A stretch of 44,908 nucleotides of DNA from Planctomycetota bacterium. GTDB lineage: Bacteria > Planctomycetota > Planctomycetia > Pirellulales > Pirellulaceae. A program made the translations under genes and the position numbers. The DNA is taken from the NCBI GenBank assembly GCA_018970165.1, contig JAGWWZ010000013.1:1-44908 (forward strand). The letters are read 5' to 3'. The notes below the pieces were generated by a model. The model worked only from the letters and a program-made list of their open reading frames with translations, searched no databases and was not told the origin of the DNA. Positions within the stretch are counted from its first letter, which is position 1. Each line of letters starts with the position of its first letter. Below are positions 1 to 7,592 of this stretch, in pieces.

Positions 1-2
1 CG

Positions 3-767
3 ATCACTGCATGGGTGGCGCACCAAGCCATCCAAGGCCAACCCGGCAACCCCTCGCTTGAATCGTGGAAAGAGGCTCGCAAAAAAGGGGTTCAACAGTG
101 TTCGGATCTGTTCTTCGCGTGTGATTCGAAGTTGCCTTTGGTGGATCGCGTTCGGTTGATCGCGCAGGAGACGCACCCGGAAATCGAGTGGGGCAAGCGA
201 CCGATGATTCCCAAAGATCTAGGTGATCGACCTGCTCTAGATTCCCTAGGCCCCTTGCGATGGAGTGCGTCTGCGGCACCGATTTGGGGAGCAACAAATG
301 CTGTGGGCGAAGAGTTTTCATCCAAGCGCATGGAGGGCAAACCCTATGTGTTGATCCTGTACCTCGGATTTGGATGTCTGCACTGCGCGGAGCAGTTGGG
401 GAAATTTTCACCGCAAGTGGAGCGATTTCGCGAAGCAGGTATCGAGGTCCTTGGCGTGAGTACCGAAACTCCACAGTCGCTTGCCGAAGGACTCAAGAGG
501 TACGATTCGGAGATGCGGATTACGCTTGCTTCGAATGCGAGCTTGGATGCATTCAAAGCCTTTCGATGTTTCGATGACTTTGAAGGGCAACCATTGCACG
601 GAACGATTTTTGTGGATGGCGAGGGACGGATCCGTTGGCAGGACATCGGCCACGAGCCGTTCATGGATGCGGATTTTCTTTTGCGAGAGGCAAAGCGATT
701 ATTGCGGCTCAGCGAGTTTCAGAAGGCCTCTGTCACGCCAGATCGCGCAGCGCAGGCATCCCGTTGA
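3..767 (+). CDS. Redoxin (AhpC/TSA-like thioredoxin-fold) protein, C-terminal part, truncated at the left edge
   Basis: The reading frame is open to the left edge, so the gene begins outside the window; the GTG at 15 is not taken as the start. The last ~150 residues form a thioredoxin-like redoxin domain. A beta strand (YVLILYLGFG) runs into a Cys-x-x-Cys site in GCLHCAEQL, followed by 'EVLGVSTETPQSL' and a C-terminal 'HGTIFVDGEGRIRWQ' strand, the usual peroxiredoxin/TlpA order. The upstream ~90 residues have no recognised domain and may be the end of a larger multidomain protein. Likely role is thiol peroxidase or disulfide exchange; substrate and cell location cannot be told because the N-terminus is missing. 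It ends 29 bp before a convergent phosphatase gene. The family call is fairly sure, the exact function is not. Confidence 0.7.
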   Translation: MTAWVAHQAIQGQPGNPSLESWKEARKKGVQQCSDLFFACDSKLPLVDRVRLIAQETHPEIEWGKRPMIPKDLGDRPALDSLGPLRWSASAAPIWGATNAVGEEFSSKRMEGKPYVLILYLGFGCLHCAEQLGKFSPQVERFREAGIEVLGVSTETPQSLAEGLKRYDSEMRITLASNASLDAFKAFRCFDDFEGQPLHGTIFVDGEGRIRWQDIGHEPFMDADFLLREAKRLLRLSEFQKASVTPDRAAQASR

Positions 768-795
768 GACGACGCACTGCAGCAATCTGTTCGCT

Positions 796-1479
796 CTAGG
801 TTGTTACTTCCTCGGGCTCAAGATGCTGATGTGCATTCCAGAAGTCGAGCCTCCATGTTCCATGGCTACGAGTGAGGCGAGAGATCGATGTGTTTACTAC
901 CTCGCCTAGATGTTCCTCGAGATCTTCTCTCCTCAACAGGGCCTCCAGGAGCCTCAGTTTGAAATCAGCATGGATCACCATTCCCCACCGTTCGCCTGAT
1001 TCCCGACGATCTCCTAGTTCGCCGTATGCGAAGTCGATCCAGGTGGCAACGCGTTTGGCTCTCTCTCTGGCCTCAGGAAGGATTTCATAATGGTCGAGAG
1101 TATTCCAACCTCCTTCGGGGATCTTCGGATCGATCTCCCAGGTGGGGCACAATTGCTGTAAATCGCTCCGCCCCATTCCAGGCATGGGATGCCGATCTCC
1201 GAGTGCGAAGCCACGATAACAGCCCCCTTGCTCGAATAACTCGCGGTGAATGATAGGCTGCAATCCGAGCCGACTCGCCGCATCGCGAGCGGTCTGGATG
1301 GAACGCAAAAACGGGCTGGCGTACAGTCGCGTTAGACCCAAGGGAGCGAGCGCATCGGCCAAGCGCTGGGCTTGCCTGCAACCTAGTGGAGTGATGGGGG
1401 GATCCGGGATACGCAGGGACTCGTCCTGAGCGTTGTTAGCGGACTGAGCGTGGCGAACGAGAAATAAACTGAGGCTCAT
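796..1479 (-). CDS. Histidine phosphatase family protein (phosphoglycerate mutase-like), catalytically intact
   Basis: A 227-aa cytoplasmic protein of the histidine phosphatase superfamily. The N-terminal phospho-acceptor motif is complete (LVRHAQSANN). The next conserved arginine is in SPFLRSIQTA and the second catalytic histidine is in the late segment 'MVIHADFKLR'. The substrate could be a phosphosugar, a nucleotide or another small phosphoester; nothing in the sequence decides. The ATG at 1479 places RHA about nine residues from the N-terminus, as is normal. It is transcribed divergently from zwf with an 86-bp gap, so the two may share a regulatory region. It contrasts with a second family member in this window (10781-11353) whose catalytic residues are lost. 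Confidence 0.85.
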   Translation of the reverse strand: MSLSLFLVRHAQSANNAQDESLRIPDPPITPLGCRQAQRLADALAPLGLTRLYASPFLRSIQTARDAASRLGLQPIIHRELFEQGGCYRGFALGDRHPMPGMGRSDLQQLCPTWEIDPKIPEGGWNTLDHYEILPEARERAKRVATWIDFAYGELGDRRESGERWGMVIHADFKLRLLEALLRREDLEEHLGEVVNTSISRLTRSHGTWRLDFWNAHQHLEPEEVTT

Positions 1480-1565
1480 AGCAGAAGCATAGATTCCGTT
1501 ATACTAGATAGGCGTCTTCAAACCCGATTTCAGAACCGTAATTGAGAATGAACGGCAGGTACGAT

Positions 1566-3023
1566 ATGCCACACAGCATAGTGATTTTCGGCGCTTCAGG
1601 TGATTTGACAAGCCGCAAGCTGATTCCTGCGTTGTATCGACAGTACCTGCGCGATCGATTGCCGAAGCCATCGCGGATTGTAGGGGTTGCCAGGAGTGCG
1701 TTTAGCACGGACCAGTGGCGATCGCAACTGGGAGAAAGTACCGCCAAGTACGTGAAGGGAGAATTCAACGCCGAAGTCTGGAACGCATTTTCTCAAAATA
1801 TTTTTTATTGCCCAGGCGATATTGCGAACCAAGATGACTTCGTAAAGCTGGGTGCCTTCCTGCAAGAAATCGAGGAAAACAAACCTGCCGATCGTGTTTA
1901 CTACTTGTCGACCATGCCGCAACTTTATGCATCCGCGATCGAGCAACTCGGCAAGGCGGGGTTGCACAACGATCCGATCGGTCAGCGTCGCGTTGTTATC
2001 GAAAAGCCCTTTGGAACCGATCTGGCAACTGCGCATTCACTCAACGACTCCATCCACCAAACGTTCCGCGAGGATCAAATCTATCGAATCGATCACTATC
2101 TCGGCAAAGAAACGGTCCAAAATATTTTGGTCTTGCGATTCGGGAATACCATTTTTGAACCTCTTTGGAACCGCAACTACATCGAACATGTACAGATCAC
2201 CGTTGCGGAAGAAGTCTCTGTTGGGAGACGTGGCGGGTACTACGATAAGGCAGGGGTGCTCCGCGACATGTTTCAAAACCATATCTTCCAGTTATTGATG
2301 GTCACGGCAATGGAAGCTCCGGTTCGCTACACCGGCGAATTCGTGAGAGACGAAAAAGTAAAGGTGCTTCAGGCCGTTCGTCCTTACCGCGGTAGCGATT
2401 TCGCCGAGTTCGGTATCCGTGGTCAGTACCTAGGCTACAACAAGGAAGAGGGGGTTCCCAACGATAGCCAGACGGAGACATTTGCGGCTCTCAAACTGTA
2501 CATCGACAACTGGCGTTGGAGAGGAGTGCCATTCTACTTGCGAAGCGGAAAGGCGATGAGTTGCCGATCCACCCAAATCGTGATTCAGTTTCGCGAGCCT
2601 CCTCACATGTTGTTCGGAGACCAAAAATCCTATCGACCGGAAGCCAACCGCTTGGTCATCCAAATCCAACCGGGCGAAGGAGTGCAGATCTTCTTTCAAT
2701 CCAAGGTTCCCGACTCGGACATGCGTCTTCGACTCAGCGAATTGGATTTCCGATTCGATAGTAGTGGTCAAGAACCGCCGGATGCCTATCAAAGATTGCT
2801 GCTCGATGCGATGCTCGGGGATCCCGGCTTGTTTGCAAGAAGCGACGAGGTCGAGCAATCGTGGAGGATCATCGATCCGATCATCACCGCATGGAAGAGT
2901 CCCGCCGCTCCCTCCCTAAATATCTACGAGCCGGGAATGTGGGGACCAACGCAGTGCAGTGAGTGGATGCAAAACCAAGGGCGAACCTGGTTTGACACAT
3001 GTCCTATCCTCCCACTCGGCTGA
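1566..3023 (+). CDS. zwf: Glucose-6-phosphate 1-dehydrogenase
   Basis: Oxidises glucose-6-phosphate to 6-phosphogluconolactone with NAD(P)+, the entry step of the oxidative pentose phosphate pathway. From the chosen ATG the protein is 485 aa, normal for the family. The Rossmann nucleotide-binding motif GASGDLTSRK is at residues 9-18. The substrate-binding and catalytic signature RIDHYLGK is at about 174-181, and 'EKPFGTDLATA' precedes it as in other G6PDs. Earlier in-frame starts exist (TTG 1542, ATG 1548). I prefer 1566 because GGCAGG lies just upstream and the protein then begins MPHSIVIFGASGD, as homologues do. No 6-phosphogluconolactonase gene adjoins it. Ribulose-phosphate epimerase of the same pathway lies ~9 kb away. 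Confidence 0.96.
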   Translation: MPHSIVIFGASGDLTSRKLIPALYRQYLRDRLPKPSRIVGVARSAFSTDQWRSQLGESTAKYVKGEFNAEVWNAFSQNIFYCPGDIANQDDFVKLGAFLQEIEENKPADRVYYLSTMPQLYASAIEQLGKAGLHNDPIGQRRVVIEKPFGTDLATAHSLNDSIHQTFREDQIYRIDHYLGKETVQNILVLRFGNTIFEPLWNRNYIEHVQITVAEEVSVGRRGGYYDKAGVLRDMFQNHIFQLLMVTAMEAPVRYTGEFVRDEKVKVLQAVRPYRGSDFAEFGIRGQYLGYNKEEGVPNDSQTETFAALKLYIDNWRWRGVPFYLRSGKAMSCRSTQIVIQFREPPHMLFGDQKSYRPEANRLVIQIQPGEGVQIFFQSKVPDSDMRLRLSELDFRFDSSGQEPPDAYQRLLLDAMLGDPGLFARSDEVEQSWRIIDPIITAWKSPAAPSLNIYEPGMWGPTQCSEWMQNQGRTWFDTCPILPLG

Positions 3024-3122
3024 TGAAACGATATTTCTCGAAATCTTCATCCGGAACGGGCCATTTTTTCGTGGCTATCTAGGTAGAGTCTTCTGTCGTA
3101 TGCGAAACAAATTTGTTCCGCA

Positions 3123-3470
3123 GTGGTTACACTGAAGGAACTCATTCTGACAAGCCGCATTTATGAGGAATCGCTTTCAGTGACCGGACGTATTCAGGGA
3201 AAAGTTGTTGAAGTAACGGACCATGGGGATCTCATCACCGATCTGCTCGCGGGTCAGCTCGAAGGAGTCAACTGCGGCCCCGAAACAAAAGTGACGGTGG
3301 ACGACGAACATGAAACCTTCGGGATCTTCGGTGCTGACCACAATCAACCATCGATGACACTCGTGGCCGTCCTAGTACCATCCGAAGCACTTCGTTTGCA
3401 TTTGGTAGACGACTCGGCAGCGATGATGCTCGGCGTTCAAGTCGGCGCATCCGTGGAAGTGAGTTGGTGA
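3123..3470 (+). CDS. Small protein resembling the C-terminal domain of SAM hydroxide adenosyltransferase (DUF62)
   Basis: A 115-aa protein starting with GTG. An in-frame stop at 3084-3086 limits extension, and no clear Shine-Dalgarno is seen. Residues ~25-115 follow the pattern of the C-terminal beta-barrel of DUF62/SAM-dependent halogenase-like proteins: 'GKVVEVTDHGDLITDL', then a GIFG turn, then 'LRLHLVDDSAAMMLGVQVGA' and a terminal strand. The N-terminal catalytic domain of that family is absent and does not fit upstream, where zwf ends at 3023. It probably has no adenosyltransferase activity alone and may act as a binding or accessory domain. Its stop codon overlaps the truB start (GTGA), so the two are likely translated together. 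The domain assignment is by eye and only moderately sure. Confidence 0.5.
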   Translation: MVTLKELILTSRIYEESLSVTGRIQGKVVEVTDHGDLITDLLAGQLEGVNCGPETKVTVDDEHETFGIFGADHNQPSMTLVAVLVPSEALRLHLVDDSAAMMLGVQVGASVEVSW

Positions 3471-4357
3471 AGTACGGGATCCTCAATCTCTTTAAGCCGA
3501 TAGGTCCAACCAGTCGAGATTGCGTCAACAAACTGGTTAAACCACTTCGTCCGAGCAAGGTTGCACATGCAGGGACCTTGGATCCTCTAGCGCAAGGGGT
3601 ACTCCTGATCCTGGTCGGGCCAGCAGTTCGATTGATGGACGAGATCCATGAATTGGACAAAGAGTATGTGGCTAGTTTCACTCTAGGGCAGCGAAGCCCC
3701 TCCGGAGATTTAGAGACTGAATGCGAGTCGGTGCCAATGCAGATGGAATTCGACCGAAATACGATTCAAGATGCAATGACGAGATTTTTAGGCCCCATTG
3801 TGCAGGTCCCCCCGACCTACTCCGCAATCAGGGTAAACGGCAAACGTGCGCATGCGTCCGCAAGACGAGGGACCGAAGTTCACATGCCCCCTCGCACAAT
3901 CATGATTCACGAACTGGACTCGCTGGAGTATGAGCATCCACGGATTCGCGTCAGGATTCGATGTAGCACCGGAACTTATATTCGTACCTTGGGAAGCGAT
4001 CTCGCGAAATCGCTCGGTACCGATGCCGTAATGACGGAACTGACTCGCGTACGCGTAGGTCCATTCAGGATCGAAGCCTCTCGTTCCCTCGAATCGGTTC
4101 AAGACCACTTCTCCGATGCATGCCTAGATCCTCCCATCGCTGCCTTGAAACACTGGGAGCATTGGAGCGTCGATGATGTCGTCATGAGACGCATTCTGGA
4201 TGGGCAGCATCTGGCTGATAACGAAGTTCTCTCAACATCCCAAACGCGTCTCGCTGTGCTTGATTCGCGAGAAACACTTCGGGCTATTTTGAAGAAACGA
4301 CCCGACGGAACATGGCGTTGCGATAAAGGAATCGCGCATTGGGACGTTTTCCCGTAA
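3467..4357 (+). CDS. truB: tRNA pseudouridine(55) synthase
   Basis: Makes pseudouridine at position 55 in the T-loop of tRNAs. The 296-aa protein begins GILNLFKPIGPTSRD, the TruB N-terminal signature. The catalytic aspartate is D39 in HAGTLDPLAQG. The conserved YSAIRVNGKRA segment and 'GTYIRTLGSDLAKSLG' follow in order, with a PUA-like C-terminal tail. A TTG at 3464 is possible. The GTG at 3467 is preferred because it gives a GTGA stop/start overlap with the preceding gene and the standard N-terminus. Translational coupling to the small upstream gene is likely. The usual neighbours of truB (infB, rbfA, rpsO) are not nearby. Confidence 0.95.
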   Translation: MKYGILNLFKPIGPTSRDCVNKLVKPLRPSKVAHAGTLDPLAQGVLLILVGPAVRLMDEIHELDKEYVASFTLGQRSPSGDLETECESVPMQMEFDRNTIQDAMTRFLGPIVQVPPTYSAIRVNGKRAHASARRGTEVHMPPRTIMIHELDSLEYEHPRIRVRIRCSTGTYIRTLGSDLAKSLGTDAVMTELTRVRVGPFRIEASRSLESVQDHFSDACLDPPIAALKHWEHWSVDDVVMRRILDGQHLADNEVLSTSQTRLAVLDSRETLRAILKKRPDGTWRCDKGIAHWDVFP

Positions 4358-4365
4358 GCCATGAG

Positions 4366-4397
4366 TGGTTGGTTCGGAGAATGGTTGGTTCGGAAAG
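4366..4397. repeat. 16-bp tandem duplication between truB and the zinc-ribbon gene
   Basis: The 13-bp word TGGTTGGTTCGGA occurs at 4366-4378 and again at 4382-4394, a period of 16 bp. It lies in the 73-bp convergent gap between truB and the zinc-ribbon gene. It looks like a simple local duplication; no hairpin or T-run accompanies it. Confidence 0.6.
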
Positions 4398-4430
4398 TCG
4401 AACAGGTCAACTCGCACAGAGTGACACTCG

Positions 4431-4745
4431 CTATCGGGAATGGTGCATGCAGGCTTGATGCAACTGCCGATCCGCCGCTGCCAGAAGAGTGTCCACCCGG
4501 ATGTCCAACGAATTGCGCTGTCCAGATGATCCCTCAAAACCTGTTCCTGCTCTCGTTGGCTCTACAGATACCGGCGCTGCTTCCTGAGGCAATGATTCCT
4601 GTTGGCTCAATTCTCGCCGGCCTGTCGCCCTAAATTCCGCGCCGCATCCGTGGCAACGTACCAATTTGCCATGCAAATCGATCGGGATGTGCAGATGCCT
4701 GCCACAGGTCGGGCATGTCCCAGCAAATCGAATAGCCGTTTGCAT
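4431..4745 (-). CDS. Short zinc-ribbon protein of unknown function
   Basis: A 104-aa protein with an N-terminal zinc ribbon: C11-x2-C14 (CPTCGRHL) and C31-x2-C34 (CHGCGAEF) separated by a short hydrophobic/basic stretch with GKLVRC. This layout recurs in many planctomycete proteins as an N-terminal module. The rest (residues 40-104) is low-complexity, rich in Gln, Glu, Ser and Pro, with no recognised domain. The ATG at 4745 is chosen over an upstream alternative at 4778 because GGAGG lies about 10 nt before it. The gene converges with truB across 73 bp that hold a small tandem duplication. No function is assigned; nucleic-acid or protein binding through the ribbon is only a guess. Confidence 0.7.
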   Translation of the reverse strand: MQTAIRFAGTCPTCGRHLHIPIDLHGKLVRCHGCGAEFRATGRRELSQQESLPQEAAPVSVEPTRAGTGFEGSSGQRNSLDIRVDTLLAAADRQLHQACMHHSR

Positions 4746-4836
4746 CGTCAACGATCCTCCGAGTCGCACCACGATCAAAAATCGAGAGAAGGATTATTGG
4801 GCTTTTAAACCCCTCTGTCAATATCATAGTGCAACT

Positions 4837-4875
4837 ATTAGCCCCAGTGCGGTTTTTTAGCGAGATTTAGCCCCA
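4837..4875. repeat. Two spaced TTAGCCCCA repeats upstream of imuA
   Basis: WTTAGCCCCA (W = A or T) is present at 4837-4846 and 4866-4875, start to start 29 bp (close to three helical turns), with a third partial TTAGC at 4857. They lie 115-155 bp upstream of imuA. Phased direct repeats suggest an activator-type binding site, but this is inference. Confidence 0.4.
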
Positions 4876-4893
4876 AACAGGCAAAGGCCGCAG

Positions 4894-4911
4894 GACCAGA
4901 CTAGTCCGGTC
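4894..4911. promoter_or_regulatory. 18-bp near-perfect palindrome upstream of imuA
   Basis: GACCAGACTAGTCCGGTC is an inverted repeat centred on ACTAGT with only one mismatched base pair across 18 bp. It lies about 80 bp upstream of the imuA start in a gene-free stretch. Because imuA-imuB cassettes in other bacteria are damage-inducible, this is a candidate operator; no planctomycete LexA motif is known to me to compare it with. Confidence 0.4.
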
Positions 4912-4953
4912 ATTGACTGATGTTACGCAAAGCGTGGACCGATCTTAAGCGGA

Positions 4954-4963
4954 ATGCTAGCAT
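4954..4963. promoter_or_regulatory. 10-bp palindrome ATGCTAGCAT just upstream of imuA
   Basis: A perfect 10-bp palindrome ends 27 bp before the imuA ATG, where an operator would overlap a promoter or leader. Its 8-bp core TGCTAGCA also lies upstream of uvrC (12308-12315), another repair gene. Possible shared regulator site; weak because 8-bp words can recur by chance. Confidence 0.35.
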
Positions 4964-4990
4964 GGCCAAGTCACATAAGGATGTACGGGG

Positions 4991-5824
4991 ATGATTGAAA
5001 AACTCGCTGCCAAAGAACGGACCGATCGGCACACGACCGGCCGGCGATCGCTCGACGACTTGGCTCGCAAAATCCGCTCGATCGAAACGTCGGGGAGGCC
5101 TACCGAAGCGCGAATTTCCAGCGGTAGCGTTGCTATGGACGCTCTGTTGCCAAGTGGCGGTTACGGGGCCGGGACAATGATCGAATGGGTGCATGGTGGC
5201 GAAGTTGGGAGCGAACATTCGATGCCTGTGCGTGGACTCGGTAGCTTGTCGCTGGCCATGCGGGTCGCCATCGAGGGGATGGCGGGAGGAAAATACTTGG
5301 TCTTGGTCGACCGCCATCGCCGCTTTTATGCTCCGGGTTGGATCGGGCTTGGAGGATCACCTGATCGGTTGATTGTGTTGCGACCGGATTGCGATGCCGA
5401 TGCGATTTGGGGGATGGATCAAGCGTTGCGCAACCCGTCCGTGGGAGCGGTAGTCGCTTCGATGCATCGGTTGGATGACCGAGTCGCGCGTCGATTGCAG
5501 TTGGCGACCGAACAGGGAGGCGGTCTGGGGATCTTTGTGCGAGACGCGCACGCGGCGCGGCGTTATCCAAGTTGGGCGGAGGTTCAATGGCGTGTTCGGC
5601 CTTCGATGCCATCGCGAGATTGGCAGACCCGTTGGTTTGATTTGGAATTGATGCGAGCCGGTGGAGGTCGATCGGGCTCCCGATTGCGAATCGGTTTGAA
5701 CGCTCGGGGCCAATGGGTCGAGTATTCCGAAGGGATGGGAGTTTCACATGAGTCAGCGGGTGCTCTGCATTTGGCTTCCGAACTGGCCAAGCCAGCGCGT
5801 CGCCGCAACGGCATCGCCGTCTGA
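4991..5824 (+). CDS. imuA: ImuA-like RecA-fold mutagenesis protein
   Basis: A 277-aa protein of the ImuA/SulA-like group, a RecA-fold accessory factor of the ImuA-ImuB-DnaE2 translesion mutasome. The identification rests on the N-terminal Leu-rich start, the RecA-like core beginning at 'ALLPSGGYGAGTMIEWVHGG' (~residue 51), the 'GKYLVLVDRHRRFYAPG' strand (~100), and the position directly upstream of imuB. The P-loop-like segment GGYGAGTM lacks the Walker A lysine, so ATP hydrolysis is doubtful. The ATG at 4991 follows GTACGGGG. The last 77 bp overlap imuB in another frame. The upstream region holds two palindromes and spaced repeats that may be a damage-response control region. No dnaE2 gene lies in the window. 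Confidence 0.8.
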   Translation: MIEKLAAKERTDRHTTGRRSLDDLARKIRSIETSGRPTEARISSGSVAMDALLPSGGYGAGTMIEWVHGGEVGSEHSMPVRGLGSLSLAMRVAIEGMAGGKYLVLVDRHRRFYAPGWIGLGGSPDRLIVLRPDCDADAIWGMDQALRNPSVGAVVASMHRLDDRVARRLQLATEQGGGLGIFVRDAHAARRYPSWAEVQWRVRPSMPSRDWQTRWFDLELMRAGGGRSGSRLRIGLNARGQWVEYSEGMGVSHESAGALHLASELAKPARRRNGIAV

Positions 5825-7478
5825 ACTGCCTCACCTGGTGCTCCCTCGCGTTTTGTACTCCAACGATTCGCGGCGGGGTCGTGTGGTGGCAGCAGCCAAT
5901 GCGACGGCTCGCAAAGCTGGCGTATTGCCCGGCATGCCTCTGGCGCAATTGGCGGCGTTGTGTCCTGACGCTCAGTGGGAAGAGCATGACACAGACGCCG
6001 ATCTTGAAGAACTCCTCTCACTGACGGAACAGTTGCAGAGTTTTAGCCCCATAGTTGGGATCGAAGAACTTGATGCGCATGCGTGGGCAGGCCGTTCGTT
6101 GCGGCAACCGCAGGCGATCAGCATGGAGATCCGTGGAACTGCAAGTTGGTTTGGTGGGGAGCAAGCCATGGCGACCTCGCTGCAGGCATGGCTCGCGCAC
6201 CGTGGCTATGTGGCTTGCATCGGTATTGCCGATACGCTCGGTGCTGCATGGGGAATTGCGAATTATTCCTTTCGCAATCACATCGCCCCGGTGATGGAAC
6301 TCTTGGAATCGCGGCCAGGCCTGCCCGAACCTCAATCATGGATCGAGATCCTTCCTGAGGATGCGAACCGCGAAGCGCATCTAGCGAACTATCCGATTGA
6401 GGCGCTCAGGCTCGAGACGGACTGCACGGCAAAGCTCCATCGCTTAGGAATCCGAACGATCGCTCCCCTTTTGCGTTTACCCCGTTCGTCGTTGCCATCC
6501 CGTTTTGGCCCATCGCTGCTGCGACGCATCGACCATTGCTTCGGTTCGCTCGAGGAACCACTCCGCGTTTTTCATTCCGGCGACCCTATGGTGACCGAAC
6601 GGGAGTGGGAACATCCGATCTCCGATCTCGCATGGGTCGAATCCGCAATCGAAAATGCGTGCATCGATCTTTGCAAAAAAATGACACTGGCTGGCTGTGG
6701 CGCTTTGAGGATCGCATGCCAATTGATTTTGGAGAAGCAATCGATCGATCTTCGAAGCCAGGATACTACATCGCAGTCGCGTGCTTACGTGATGCAATTG
6801 AGTCTCTTTCAAGCTTCCCAGGATCCATTGCATTTAGCCTGGCTATTGAAGGGTCAGTTGCAGCTTCATCCTCCCCGCCTGGGATCCGATATCGCGATCC
6901 GAGGGATTCGGCTTGAGGCCACTCTCACCGCCTCGCTCCAGTGGCGACAACATGACTTGTTCGCAGAGGTGAGTGTCCAGCATCGCGATGCTGCTGCGAA
7001 GTTGATCGATGGCCTGAGCGCGAGGCTCGGTCGCAATCGCGTTGTCGCTCCGACGATCGTCCGAGATCCGATCCCAGAAGCTCAAGTCCGAATGCGTCCG
7101 CTCACCGGTCTTAAACCTGATGGATCGCTCCAAGACACCAAACGCAAGCTACCTCGCGCACCCAAGAGAGATTTCGCGCAGGAGGGGTCGCTTGAAACAC
7201 CAGAGAACGCGTTCTTATCCCGCCCCACCGAATTGATCCAACCGACTCCCGTGATTGTCGCCTGTGAAGCTTGGGGTGAGCCGACATCCATTTCGATCGA
7301 TCGCCATTCCTGGCGTATTGTTGCCGTTGCTGGCCCGGAGCGCATCGAGAGCGGTTGGTGGTCCGGTCCGATGCAGCGCCGCGAGTACTACCGCATCGCG
7401 TTGCAAACGGGCGATTGGTGGTGGATCTATCGGGACATGAAGACAAATACCTGGTATTTGCACGGTGCATTCGCGTAA
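5748..7478 (+). CDS. imuB: ImuB-like Y-family DNA polymerase homologue
   Basis: A 576-aa Y-family polymerase-fold protein. It begins with the ImuB signature 'RVLCIWLPNWPSQRVAA'. The catalytic Asp/Glu residues of active Y-family enzymes are absent: the first strand has IWLPNW, and the position of the usual DE pair reads 'ISMEIRGTASWFGG'. ImuB is known as an inactive hub that recruits DnaE2 and the beta clamp, and this sequence fits that. Helix-hairpin-helix and little-finger-like regions span ~220-400. The C-terminus (~480-576) resembles the conserved ImuB tail. The start lies 77 bp inside imuA, supported by GGGAG about 6 nt upstream, so translation is probably coupled. A DnaE2 partner is expected elsewhere in the genome. 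Confidence 0.85.
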   Translation: MSQRVLCIWLPNWPSQRVAATASPSELPHLVLPRVLYSNDSRRGRVVAAANATARKAGVLPGMPLAQLAALCPDAQWEEHDTDADLEELLSLTEQLQSFSPIVGIEELDAHAWAGRSLRQPQAISMEIRGTASWFGGEQAMATSLQAWLAHRGYVACIGIADTLGAAWGIANYSFRNHIAPVMELLESRPGLPEPQSWIEILPEDANREAHLANYPIEALRLETDCTAKLHRLGIRTIAPLLRLPRSSLPSRFGPSLLRRIDHCFGSLEEPLRVFHSGDPMVTEREWEHPISDLAWVESAIENACIDLCKKMTLAGCGALRIACQLILEKQSIDLRSQDTTSQSRAYVMQLSLFQASQDPLHLAWLLKGQLQLHPPRLGSDIAIRGIRLEATLTASLQWRQHDLFAEVSVQHRDAAAKLIDGLSARLGRNRVVAPTIVRDPIPEAQVRMRPLTGLKPDGSLQDTKRKLPRAPKRDFAQEGSLETPENAFLSRPTELIQPTPVIVACEAWGEPTSISIDRHSWRIVAVAGPERIESGWWSGPMQRREYYRIALQTGDWWWIYRDMKTNTWYLHGAFA

Positions 7479-7592
7479 CTATCGCAAACGGATTGTCAGG
7501 GGTTTGCGTAAACAAGTCCAAGGACCAAAATAGCAACGCATTATCGGATTTTCTACTTTGCCAACCTACTTTGACGATCGGGAATCGTACCC

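Noticed and set aside
1500-1505. TATACT as a -10 for zwf
   Set aside because: No acceptable -35 lies 16-18 bp upstream, and the match could be chance.
4361-4633. Plus-strand 90-codon frame after truB
   Set aside because: It runs against the zinc-ribbon gene, contains the tandem duplication and has no conserved feature.
5133-5987. Minus-strand open frame of 284 codons
   Set aside because: Antisense to imuA and the start of imuB; the composition is that of a reverse-strand shadow (His, Arg and Pro rich).
7483-7508. CGCAAAC / GTTTGCG inverted repeat after imuB
   Set aside because: A 7-bp stem with a 12-nt loop and no T-run; too weak to call a terminator.
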